This document shows positions 1 to 7,573 of a DNA stretch of 17,392 nucleotides, one piece after another (the first letter of the stretch is position 1; every line of letters begins with the position of its first letter). Source of the DNA: Dehalococcoidales bacterium (GTDB lineage Bacteria; Chloroflexota; Dehalococcoidia; Dehalococcoidales; RBG-16-60-22). The notes below the pieces were generated by a model. It was not told the DNA's origin, searched no databases, and saw only the letters and a list, made by a program, of their open reading frames with translations. A program made the position numbers and the translations under genes. The stretch lies in contig JAUWZF010000001.1 in the NCBI GenBank assembly GCA_030615475.1, positions 1-17,392 of the forward strand, given 5' to 3'.

Positions 1-1418
1 TATTTAATGAACTGGTCTTCGGTCGGCGTTTCGATGGCGCCGCTGCCCCAGAAGGTTAGCGGCGGCTCTTCGATAGCCTGCTGTAGCCAGGTCTTGGGGA
101 TAAGCTGCTTGCCCCAGGCCCGGATGGTCGTGGCGACGGGCAAGGTGATGCGCTCACTGAGTGCCGGGTTGAAAAATCGGGTGCTACGGAGGCCTTCGGC
201 ACGGGGCATGCCGGTATAGGTTATCTGGCTCTGGTGGACGCCGGGTCCGCCGAGTCCCCGCATGCCGAGCAGGATGCATTCCAGCCGACCGGGTTCGTGG
301 GAGAATGGACCGCGGACATAAGAACCACCGAAGTAGTGGGCGATGGATACTATCTTTTTGGCCCATTCCCTGGCCAGGGCTTTAATCGTCCATTCCGGGA
401 CGCCGCATTTCCTGGAGGCCCAGGCGGGGGTCTTGGGGATGCCGTCTTCCTTGCCGAGGACGTAGTCCTCGACCTTGTCCATGCCGACGGCGTGTGTTTT
501 TATATATTCTTTATCGTAGGTACCTTCGGTCACCCACATGTAGATGATAGCTAATTGCAGGGCGGCATCGGTGTTGGGGAGGACCGGAATCCATTTATCG
601 CCGTGGACGGCGGCGCCGTAGTTGAGGTCGGGGCAGATATATACCTGCTTGATGCCGGCTTCCGTCCAGAAATAGCAGAGGCGGGTGGCGCACTGGCCGG
701 TGAATCCCCAGGGGGTTGTCTCCGGGTCGCCGCCCCAGAACAGGACCATATCGCAGTTTTCGGTCATGTCCTTGACGATGTTAGTGGCGGGGTCCATCAT
801 TCCCTGGATACCCTGTCCCCAGACATGCTTGGAGCCCCAGTACCAGCCTTCCCAGCTATCCGGGTTTCTCACCTGCTGGGTAAAGCCGCCCATCATATCG
901 AAGAGCCTGCCGGAGTGGCCGTGCGGGGTATTGATGGTCTTGCACTCGCCGTGTCCGTCGCCCTGCACCAGGATGGCCAGGGGGCCGTATTCTTTATGTA
1001 TCCTCTTGACCTCGTTGGCCAGCAGGTCGGAGGCTTCTTCCCAGGAGATTCTTTTATACTTGCTCTTGCCGCGGTTCTGCGGGTTCCTCTCGCCGTTGGG
1101 GTCCCAGTCGACTCTCTTCAGGGGGTATTTAATACGGTTGGGTGAAAAAGTCCTTTTCTTATAAGCCAGAGAGAACGGTGCAGGCACCGATTTGAAGAGC
1201 GGCCTGTATTCTTTGCCGTTTCGCGTGATTTTCCATGGTCGGAACGATTCGGGCTTGTACTTCCAGTCGTAGTGGAACGGCCGTATCCTGACCACTTTGC
1301 CGTCTTTAACGTCAACGGCACATTCGCCCCCGCCCCCGAGCAGGCCGCCGAGAGCCAGGGCTTTGATTACCGTTTTGTCTGGCCTGACATCAACTTTTTT
1401 GCCCTTTCCGTCAGACAT
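1..1418 (-). CDS. Molybdopterin oxidoreductase, transhydroxylase large-subunit-like (N-terminal part)
   Basis: The frame is open from an ATG at 1418-1416 to the left edge: 472 codons with no stop, so the C-terminal part is missing. An AAGGAG-type ribosome site lies just upstream. The protein belongs to the DMSO-reductase superfamily (Mo/W-bis-pterin enzymes). Typical stretches are GDGHGECK (residues 153-160), NPDSWEGWYWG (185-195), FWGGDPETTPWG (227-238) and PNTDAAL (281-287). There is no N-terminal CxxCxxxC iron-sulfur motif and no twin-arginine signal. This matches the large subunit of pyrogallol-phloroglucinol transhydroxylase (AthL) and relatives, which keep the cluster in a separate small subunit. 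In AthL an Asp-Ser-Trp triplet provides the metal-ligand serine; D187-S188-W189 is the likely equivalent (family knowledge plus inference). The physiological substrate cannot be told from sequence, and the partner ferredoxin subunit would lie beyond the edge. Family confidence is high, specific function low. Confidence 0.88.
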   Translation of the reverse strand, partial: MSDGKGKKVDVRPDKTVIKALALGGLLGGGGECAVDVKDGKVVRIRPFHYDWKYKPESFRPWKITRNGKEYRPLFKSVPAPFSLAYKKRTFSPNRIKYPLKRVDWDPNGERNPQNRGKSKYKRISWEEASDLLANEVKRIHKEYGPLAILVQGDGHGECKTINTPHGHSGRLFDMMGGFTQQVRNPDSWEGWYWGSKHVWGQGIQGMMDPATNIVKDMTENCDMVLFWGGDPETTPWGFTGQCATRLCYFWTEAGIKQVYICPDLNYGAAVHGDKWIPVLPNTDAALQLAIIYMWVTEGTYDKEYIKTHAVGMDKVEDYVLGKEDGIPKTPAWASRKCGVPEWTIKALAREWAKKIVSIAHYFGGSYVRGPFSHEPGRLECILLGMRGLGGPGVHQSQITYTGMPRAEGLRSTRFFNPALSERITLPVATTIRAWGKQLIPKTWLQQAIEEPPLTFWGSGAIETPTEDQFIK

Positions 1419-1849
1419 TTAAGTCACTCTCCTTCCAGGAATTTATGTGTAATTATAATTTACAGTTGCAGTTTTTTATAGAAGTGGTGAGCGGATTTAA
1501 TGGATGGGAAATACATCAAAAAAGCGACATATCATGCAATACCCTTCAAATCTATAATAGCGGGCTTCTCGTTGTCAAGCCAGAACGACTGTCCCCGGCC
1601 CCCGAGATAATTACGCAAAATTACATCGTTTTGGGATATATCTTGATAAAAACGGTGCGGCTGCCTGAATTTATTGTTGATTGTGGCGAGGCCTGGCATA
1701 ACTGAGGGTGCATCCTGATAAAACAGGAAAATTCGTTTTTGCCCCGACTCTACTCTTGTGATGATTTTGATAATATTCAGGGCCGAATTGTGATACTGTA
1801 TTGATTTAGCCTCCTTAGACTTGGACTGGCGAAGAAAAGGGGGCTGAAA
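1419..1849. other. AT-rich divergent intergenic region
   Basis: This 431-bp gap separates the divergently transcribed molybdoenzyme (minus) and GH3-like gene (plus), so it should hold both promoters. On the minus strand a TATAAT lies at 1452-1457, about 34 bp upstream of the molybdoenzyme ATG, but its -35 is poor. On the plus strand GATAAT (1769-1774) and GATACT (about 1792) are weak -10 candidates. Short open frames cross the gap on both strands, but they lack ribosome sites or recognisable content, so I call no gene here. Confidence 0.4.
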
Positions 1850-3511
1850 ATGACCGGACAAGCGCTTGAACTGAATGTCTTCTCTAATAAAGGAAGCCCC
1901 GTGCAGAATATCAAGTACCCCGTGGTGAAGTCCGAATACGATAGAGTCTGGTGTAAATACTGCGGGTTCCTCGATCTTGACCTGCCGCAATTCATGTCCA
2001 TTCAGGAGTCGCTCCTGCTGCAGCAGCTGGAGAAGGTGGCTGGCTGTCCTCTGGGGAGAAGGTTAATTGGCAATAGGACTCCCGCAAGCGTTGACGAATA
2101 CCGCCACCTGGTGCCTTTGACCACCTATGAAGACTACCTTCCCGAGCTTGACCCCGGCGACGAGCCATCTCTGCCTGAAGAGCCCCATGTCTGGGCCAGC
2201 ACGTCCGGGGCGGCGGGCGGCTGCCGACGTGTCCCCTACACGCTGGAAGCGTACCACCGGTCGCTGGAGAACCTGATGTCGGTGTTCATCCTCGCCTGCT
2301 CCCGGCAGAGGGGACAGAGTTCCCTCGTGGAGGGCGACCGTGTCCTCTATAATGTGGCTCCCGCGCCTTATCTCTCCGGCATACTGGCTTCCGGGGCGAG
2401 CCAGCTTTTCAATCTCCGACCGGTAATATCGCCCGATGAGCATGATGGAATGGATTTCCGGGAGAAGATAACCAGAGGGTTTGAGATGTCTTTGAGGACC
2501 GGCGTGGATATCATCGTGGCCATGACCAGTGTCCTGGTGAAGACCGGCAATGAGTTCAACCAGATGTCCCGGAAGAGCAATGTGTCCAGGCATCTTATGC
2601 ATCCCGGCGAACTCATGAGAGTTTTACGGGCGTTCCTGCGGAGCAGGCTTGAGAACAGGAGCGTATTACCCAAAGACCTGTGGCCGGTGAAGGCTCTCAT
2701 CGGCTGGGGAATCGATACCAGCGTCTACCGTGACCTGGTGTATAAATACTGGGGTGCCTACCCTTATGAGTTTCACGCCTGCACGGAGGCCGGCATCATC
2801 GCCGTTCAGAGCTGGACCCGGCGCGGTATGATTTTTATTCCAAATTCCAACTTCTTCGAGTTCATCCCGGAGACCGAGTGGCTGAAAAACCGGTACGACA
2901 TTTTTTACGAACCGCGTACCGTTCTTCTTCCCGATGTTAAGCCCGGCGAGCGGTACGAACTGGTCATTACCAGCTTCTACGGGATGCCGTTCATCCGGTA
3001 CCGGCTGGGGCACCTCGTCCGTATCACGGCTCTAGAAGATAAAGAGGCGGGGATTCACCTGCCTCAGATGGTCTTCGAGGCCAGGGCGGACGACCTGATT
3101 GATATTGCCGGTTTCACCAGGGTGAGTGAAAAAACAGTAATGCAGTCAATTGCCAACTCCAGCATAAATTATGAGGACTGGATAATCCGCAAAGAAATCA
3201 GGGAGGGGAAGCCGGCCCTTCACCTCTATATTGAACTCGACGGTGGTAACCGGAAGGTGGACCTGGCATCGGTCCTCCATGGTGAGTTGATGAAAGCCGA
3301 CCCGGGTTATTACGACCTGGCCGTTATGATGGAGGTGCGGCCGCTGGAAGTAACGGTGCTCCGTCAGGGTACCTTTAAGGACTACTACCGGGAAAAGCAG
3401 GAAAATGGCTCGGAACTGGCACAGCGAAGGCCGCCGAGAATGAACGCCCCGGATAACGTTGTCGAAGAACTCCTCAGTCTGGGAGGTAAGCGGATGGTAT
3501 CCGTTGCTTAG
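1850..3511 (+). CDS. GH3-like adenylate-forming enzyme (acyl/amino-acid ligase type)
   Basis: This 553-aa protein resembles the GH3 (auxin-responsive promoter) branch of the ANL adenylate-forming superfamily, which activates carboxylates as acyl-AMP and transfers them to an amine or thiol. The ATP-loop equivalent is STSGAAGGCRRVPYT (residues 117-131). The second nucleotide motif is HACTEAG (309-315). The GH3-typical block GERYELVITSFYG (366-378) leads into RYRLGHLVRI (383-392). A C-terminal GTFKDYY (507-513) places K510 where the catalytic lysine is expected. Two oddities: the loop has AAGGCRR where TTGxPK is usual, and H388 sits where GH3 and ANL enzymes normally carry the ribose-binding Asp of the GD motif. 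The start is supported by an AAAAGGGGG ribosome site. The HD-GYP gene follows after about 48 bp, so co-transcription is possible. Substrate unknown; phenylacetate-CoA-ligase-like activity is the alternative. Confidence 0.78.
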   Translation: MTGQALELNVFSNKGSPVQNIKYPVVKSEYDRVWCKYCGFLDLDLPQFMSIQESLLLQQLEKVAGCPLGRRLIGNRTPASVDEYRHLVPLTTYEDYLPELDPGDEPSLPEEPHVWASTSGAAGGCRRVPYTLEAYHRSLENLMSVFILACSRQRGQSSLVEGDRVLYNVAPAPYLSGILASGASQLFNLRPVISPDEHDGMDFREKITRGFEMSLRTGVDIIVAMTSVLVKTGNEFNQMSRKSNVSRHLMHPGELMRVLRAFLRSRLENRSVLPKDLWPVKALIGWGIDTSVYRDLVYKYWGAYPYEFHACTEAGIIAVQSWTRRGMIFIPNSNFFEFIPETEWLKNRYDIFYEPRTVLLPDVKPGERYELVITSFYGMPFIRYRLGHLVRITALEDKEAGIHLPQMVFEARADDLIDIAGFTRVSEKTVMQSIANSSINYEDWIIRKEIREGKPALHLYIELDGGNRKVDLASVLHGELMKADPGYYDLAVMMEVRPLEVTVLRQGTFKDYYREKQENGSELAQRRPPRMNAPDNVVEELLSLGGKRMVSVA

Positions 3512-3559
3512 CGATAGTATGTTTTACCAGAGAATTCATATGGATTAGGAGAACCGGGT

Positions 3560-5599
3560 TTGAATACGTATCTGCTAATACCGTTAATCGAAGTGATATT
3601 TTGCCTGGGACTGCTGTTAGTTCTGATGATTAGCGGCAAGCGCCATATCGCCCGAAGGCCTTTCGCGGTGTTCCTTTTCTTCATGACGCTATGGGGTTTT
3701 TCCATCTTCATGATGCGTGCCAGCCCCAATATGGCGGACGCCTTGCTGTGGGAAAAGCTCGTGTTCTTGGCGATACTGAGCGCCTCGCTATTTTTCTACC
3801 GGTTTACCGTTTCCCTTACCGGCGCTAGGCCGAACAAGCATTTTGAGTACCCGCTGTATATTGCCTATTTCGTGGTACTGGCCCTTATTCCGACGGGGCT
3901 GGTGGTCAACGGCATGCAGATAATGTGGTACGGTAAAGCCCCGCTCATCGGGCCTCTTTTTCCCCTCTATGTCCTCTGCGCCTACGTGCCCCTCGTGCGT
4001 AGTGCCATGTTGCTGGTAAAGCACCACCGGCGTACCCGGGTCATCGATGAAAGAGTCCGTGCCCAGTATATCATCGTCGGCATCGCCGCCATGTTTATCG
4101 GCGCAACTACCGATTACCTGCCCGTTCTGGGCATAAGCATGTATCCCCTGGGTATCATCGGCAATATTTTATTCTGTGTGATAGCAACCACGGCCATGCT
4201 GCGACATAATCTCCTGGAAATGAAAGTGGTTATCCGGAAAGTGGTGACCTATTCGCTGACGAGTTTGCTGATTTTCGGGGTATTCGGCAGCCTTATCTAC
4301 CTGCTGAGCCATTTTTTCCGGGATTTCATGAGCCCCGTCTCCCTGACAATAACCATCGTGGCCGTCTTTATTGCCGCTTCGATATTCCAGCCGGTACTTA
4401 CCCGGTTCCAGCATACGGTGGACAGGTGGTTTTTCCGGGAAAGGTTTGACCACATCCAGACCCTGAGACGGTTTAATCAGGAAATTAAAGGCGACCTCGA
4501 CCTAGAGCAGCTGTCTTCATCACTGGTTACGGCGGTGGCCAACGGTATGCAGAGCCAGGGGGTCTATTTGCTCCTGCCTTCTCCGGCAACCGGTAATTAC
4601 GCTACCTATAGGTACTCCGGCCAGAAGAGCCAGGGGCGACTGCATTTTTCCGCTAACAGTCCGCTCGTGGCTACCATGAAACAGCAGCACAACGTCATCG
4701 ATAACACCGATTTGGAGGTTATTCCGTCGCTCATCGGTCTTACGACCTCTGACCGGCAAACCCTGGAGAATAACAGTATCGAGCTTCTGGTGCCTTTGAA
4801 GAACAACGGGCATCTGGCCGGTATGCTGCTCCTTGGCAGCAAGGTCTCGGATAAACCCTACTCTAAAGAAGAGAGGCGACTACTGGAGACGGTTTCGGCT
4901 GACGTGGCGGTCAGTATCGATAACGCCAATCTCTATGAGAATATGAAGCGGAAGCACAGCGAGCTGCAAAAGGCGATGGATGGCGTTATCCATGCCGTAT
5001 CTCTGGTGGTTGAAACCAGAGACCCGTACACCGCCGGCCATCAGCGCCGGGTTGCGGAACTGGCGCGGGCTATCGCTAAAGAGATGGGACTTTCCGAGTG
5101 GCAGACAATTGGGATTCATGTCGCCGGGCTTCTCCACGACGTTGGCAAGGTAGCCGTGCCGTCCGAGATTCTCAGCAAGCCCGGAAAAATAACTGAAAAC
5201 GAATTCAGCATCATCAAAAATCACTGCCAGGTCGGCTACGAAATCCTGCAGAGGACAGATTTCCCATGGCCGGTTACCAAGGCGGTTCTCCAGCACCACG
5301 AAAGGTTGGACGGTTCCGGTTATCCCGAAGGCCTGTCTGGAGAAGATATCGTCCTTGAGGCCAGGATTCTGGGCGTGGCCGATGTCGTTGAAGCCATGTC
5401 GTCCCACCGGCCTTACCGGCCGGCTCTCGGTCTGGACAGCGCCCTGCGGGAAATATCGCGGGCCAGCGGCATTCTCTATGACACTGAAGTGGTGGATGCC
5501 TGCCTGACTCTCCTTAAAAAGAACGAGCCCGAGTTCGAGCGGATAATGGCGGCCGCAGCCACCAATACCGATTACGCACTGGAAACGGTGATGAAGTGA
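3560..5599 (+). CDS. Membrane 7TM-GAF-HD-GYP cyclic-di-GMP phosphodiesterase
   Basis: This 679-aa protein has three parts. Residues 1-280 hold about nine hydrophobic segments (roughly 3-25, 36-53, 65-83, 97-117, 131-153, 170-187, 193-212, 228-250, 260-280), like the 7TM sensor of some histidine kinases. Residues about 311-458 form a GAF-like domain. Residues about 475-655 form an HD-GYP domain with H494, the HDVGK motif (526-530), HHERLDGSGYP (579-589) and ADVVEAM (607-613). All recognisable metal-binding and GYP residues are present, so an active c-di-GMP hydrolase at the inner face of the membrane is expected. The start is TTG, supported by AGGAG at 3546-3550, nine bases upstream. It lies 48 bp after the GH3-like gene and its last codons enter the 94-bp duplication that precedes the secreted-protein gene. 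The signal sensed by the 7TM/GAF region is unknown. Confidence 0.9.
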   Translation: MNTYLLIPLIEVIFCLGLLLVLMISGKRHIARRPFAVFLFFMTLWGFSIFMMRASPNMADALLWEKLVFLAILSASLFFYRFTVSLTGARPNKHFEYPLYIAYFVVLALIPTGLVVNGMQIMWYGKAPLIGPLFPLYVLCAYVPLVRSAMLLVKHHRRTRVIDERVRAQYIIVGIAAMFIGATTDYLPVLGISMYPLGIIGNILFCVIATTAMLRHNLLEMKVVIRKVVTYSLTSLLIFGVFGSLIYLLSHFFRDFMSPVSLTITIVAVFIAASIFQPVLTRFQHTVDRWFFRERFDHIQTLRRFNQEIKGDLDLEQLSSSLVTAVANGMQSQGVYLLLPSPATGNYATYRYSGQKSQGRLHFSANSPLVATMKQQHNVIDNTDLEVIPSLIGLTTSDRQTLENNSIELLVPLKNNGHLAGMLLLGSKVSDKPYSKEERRLLETVSADVAVSIDNANLYENMKRKHSELQKAMDGVIHAVSLVVETRDPYTAGHQRRVAELARAIAKEMGLSEWQTIGIHVAGLLHDVGKVAVPSEILSKPGKITENEFSIIKNHCQVGYEILQRTDFPWPVTKAVLQHHERLDGSGYPEGLSGEDIVLEARILGVADVVEAMSSHRPYRPALGLDSALREISRASGILYDTEVVDACLTLLKKNEPEFERIMAAAATNTDYALETVMK

Positions 5600-5777
5600 G
5601 AAGCTAGTAATGGGCGGCTCTAATATCGGCGGAGTCGCTGTACCTGAAAAAATTATAGAAAAGGAGGAGATTAATAAAATGAAGATGAAGTGAGAAGCTA
5701 GTAATGGGCGGCTCCAATATCGGCGGAGTCGCTGTACCTGAGAAAATTATAGAAAAGGAGGAGATTAATAAAATGAA
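5590..5777 (+). repeat. 94-bp tandem duplication spanning gene end, spacer, RBS and start codon
   Basis: Two head-to-tail 94-bp copies, 5590-5683 and 5684-5777, differ at only two positions (5621 T versus 5715 C; 5648 A versus 5742 G). Each copy carries the last codons of the HD-GYP gene (ATGAAGTGA), the spacer, an AAAGGAGGAG ribosome site and an ATGAA start. Only the second copy continues into the secreted-protein gene. The near-identity points to a recent duplication, or to one kept uniform by gene conversion. Confidence 0.95.
5679..5693 (+). other. Four-codon minigene (Met-Lys-Met-Lys-stop) made by the duplication junction
   Basis: In the first repeat copy the ribosome site AAAGGAGGAG is followed at normal spacing by ATG AAG ATG AAG TGA. 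The frame is created where copy one ends and copy two begins. Initiation signals equal those of the real downstream gene, so ribosomes could translate it. Whether this has any regulatory effect is inference. Confidence 0.5.
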
Positions 5778-6300
5778 AAGGAGAATGTTGTTTATCAGCC
5801 TGGCGATCGCCTTAATTCTGACGGCGTTGATGCCGGCCGCAGCTATGGCGGCGAAACCACAGCCGTTTTACGCCGCCGGCGCGATTACCGGTATTGAAGA
5901 TACCGTAATTGGCGAAAATGCCTTCCCGGCAGGTGAAAGCGGCAGGTGGAGAGTAGTCGGCCGTGATATTACGGGCGAGCTATCCGGAGACGTCAGTGGC
6001 AGCTTTGTTATGACCTACAAAGCCAATGTCGAGCTGGCGACCCAGGCCGGCAACCTGCACGGCGACCTGGTAGTGGGGGACGTTAGCTTTAAGGTCAACG
6101 GTAAAATACAGCCGCTGGAGATGGTCCCGACGCCCCTTGGTATTGACCTGCCGAAGCTGACGATTACCGGTCACTGGAACCTGGACGGCAAAGGCCCGGG
6201 AAACGGTGATTTTGAGGCATGGGTTATCTTCGTACCCGATGAGTATGGCCATGTCGTGATGATTATAACCAGCTCATTTATCATGGAAGGTAAATGGTAG
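5773..6300 (+). CDS. Small secreted protein of unknown function
   Basis: This 175-aa protein opens with a clear Sec signal peptide: MKRR, a hydrophobic core (about residues 5-20) and an AMA-A cleavage site after residue 26. The mature part, about 149 aa, is rich in Gly, Val, Thr and alternating hydrophobic residues, suggesting a beta-sheet fold. It has no cysteine and no lipobox. The start at 5773 is chosen because AAAGGAGGAG precedes it at proper distance and the signal peptide begins there. An in-frame ATG at 5704 would only add translated repeat sequence. The gene follows the HD-GYP gene and probably shares its transcript, with the duplicated leader between them. I do not recognise a family and assign no function; export to the cell surface or outside is the only supported statement. 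Confidence 0.8.
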   Translation: MKRRMLFISLAIALILTALMPAAAMAAKPQPFYAAGAITGIEDTVIGENAFPAGESGRWRVVGRDITGELSGDVSGSFVMTYKANVELATQAGNLHGDLVVGDVSFKVNGKIQPLEMVPTPLGIDLPKLTITGHWNLDGKGPGNGDFEAWVIFVPDEYGHVVMIITSSFIMEGKW

Positions 6301-6338
6301 TTTCAAGATACCGCATGTAAAGGTCTGGATTACGGAAA

Positions 6339-6380
6339 CCCGGGGTGGCGGTCCTCCAGCAGCTATACCGCCGCCCCGGG
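6339..6380. terminator. GC-rich hairpin between convergent genes, possible two-way terminator
   Basis: Two 14-base arms, 6339-6352 and 6367-6380, pair along their full length with one G-U wobble around a 14-base loop. The hairpin sits between the convergent ends of the secreted-protein gene and the minus-strand gene, overlapping the latter's last codons. It has no good T-run on either side, so factor-independent termination would be weak. Confidence 0.45.
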
Positions 6381-7346
6381 GGTAACGGGCAGTAACAGCG
6401 TGGCGCCGGGCTGGCGTTGCAGGTAGGACCTGGTATATGCCGCCGGGAAGGAATAAATAACCTGTGCTTTGCGGTGCTCCTTGCAGAAGAGGAATACGCC
6501 CACAACCTGGGGCTTCGTCCCGAATGGCCCGATGACCATGTTGAACGAGTCCCTGGTCTCATCGTAAATAGAGTCCAGTACCGTCTTGACGGCGTAAGGG
6601 TTATCCGCCGGTACGTCTCTGACCTCTACCGAGGACTTTGAAAGCAGTTCGGCGTTATTCTGCCGGGCGTATTTCAGGTAATCGGGATTGCCGCTACGCG
6701 GGGGATTGGTTATCAGTGCGATTGTCCTGGCCGGGTTATACTGCTTCCAGATGGCCAGGGCCCGCTCTGGCTCAAATCCGAGGAACATCACCAGGGCCGT
6801 TTCCTTGTCCATCGAGGGGCTGCCGAAGTAATTGGGTATGGTGGTAATCTGCTCGATGCCGCGGGTCAGTCTGGTGGGCAGGTATCGCTGGGTGGTATGA
6901 AGCAGGCGCGGCATGCCCAGTTCCCTTTCTATTACCAGGAAGTGTAATAGTTCCAGCAGGTATATCTTGGTAAAGCCGCTGATATCGACGGTAATAAAGG
7001 GGCCGCCGTCGGTATTCAGTTTACACTCTTTCAGTATCTTCGCCATCTGCTGAATCCCGTCCACGGGGTTTTCCCGCTGGCAGGAAATGACGAAGATGCC
7101 CTCGGTGGTCCTTTTCCGCAGCTCGGTTTGAAGTCGGAACATGTTCTTTTCGACCTGTTTCTTATAGAGGGGCTCCTCGACGTTAAAGACGACGGCATAC
7201 TTGGTCAGGAAGTCGACACCCATTGTGGCGGCGCTGGAAAGGCACCTCTCTTCAAAACTGGCCGAAGAGATGAAAAGGTCATCGGGGCCACGCTCATTCA
7301 GTCTGGGCAGGGATTTAATCTCCGTTGGTTCCGTAGCAGCGTTCAT
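6363..7346 (-). CDS. Unrecognised protein with two Rossmann-like halves (CARF-reminiscent motifs)
   Basis: About 327 aa if started at the ATG at 7346, which has GGAGG six bases upstream. The ATG at 7358 lacks a ribosome site and would add four residues. Numbering below is from 7358. The N-terminus has a beta strand followed by FISSASFEERCL (29-40). Strands alternate with helices through the protein. Two glycine-containing turns stand out: TVDISGFTKIYLLELL (123-138) and NMVIGPFGTKPQVVG (273-287). Each follows a hydrophobic strand and precedes a helix, like the G-G-T-K turn of CARF and SAVED ligand-binding domains. By analogy it could bind a nucleotide signal, but no effector domain is visible. 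It has its own strong promoter and no co-directional neighbour. Conserved-looking, function unknown; the CARF comparison is inference. Confidence 0.8.
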   Translation of the reverse strand: MNAATEPTEIKSLPRLNERGPDDLFISSASFEERCLSSAATMGVDFLTKYAVVFNVEEPLYKKQVEKNMFRLQTELRKRTTEGIFVISCQRENPVDGIQQMAKILKECKLNTDGGPFITVDISGFTKIYLLELLHFLVIERELGMPRLLHTTQRYLPTRLTRGIEQITTIPNYFGSPSMDKETALVMFLGFEPERALAIWKQYNPARTIALITNPPRSGNPDYLKYARQNNAELLSKSSVEVRDVPADNPYAVKTVLDSIYDETRDSFNMVIGPFGTKPQVVGVFLFCKEHRKAQVIYSFPAAYTRSYLQRQPGATLLLPVTPGAAV

Positions 7347-7397
7347 TACCGCCTCCATTGAGGTTACCGGTTATTGCAGTACGACATATTTATTGAC

Positions 7398-7426
7398 ACT
7401 ATAGTCAGGTTGTGGCGTGTTGTCAA
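7398..7426 (-). promoter_or_regulatory. Sigma70-type promoter for the 6363-7346 gene
   Basis: Read on the minus strand: TTGACA (7426-7421), a 17-base spacer and TATAGT (7403-7398). This is a perfect -35, a near-perfect -10 and optimal spacing. Transcription should begin near 7391, giving a leader of about 45 bases. Confidence 0.8.
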
Positions 7427-7524
7427 CGCTGGTTTCGTGAGCATCTATGGCCGTGGCTCTTATCCCCGTCCGAAAGGTAATTTACCATTGTCATGGTAGC
7501 TTAGCTATTCTTTAACAATTTTTA

Positions 7525-7533
7525 TGGTATAAT
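7525..7533 (+). promoter_or_regulatory. Extended -10 promoter for ftsH
   Basis: TGGTATAAT is an extended -10 element with a perfect TATAAT at 7528-7533. The -35 region is weak, as is common with extended -10 promoters. The ftsH ATG lies 40 bases downstream. Confidence 0.65.
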
Positions 7534-7573
7534 TAAGGCAATAAAGGGATGTTTTCGTTAATCGAGGCGTAGG

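Noticed and set aside
555..1145. Plus-strand open frame of 196 aa
   Set aside because: It is antisense to the molybdoenzyme, whose frame is continuous, carries family motifs and has a ribosome site. The antisense frame has no recognisable content.
1445..1705. 86-aa plus-strand frame in the intergenic gap
   Set aside because: It has no convincing ribosome site and no protein-like pattern, and the region is AT-rich as expected for promoters.
5704..5772. Longer start for the secreted protein
   Set aside because: This would translate the repeat spacer and ribosome site and bury the signal peptide 23 residues inside the protein.
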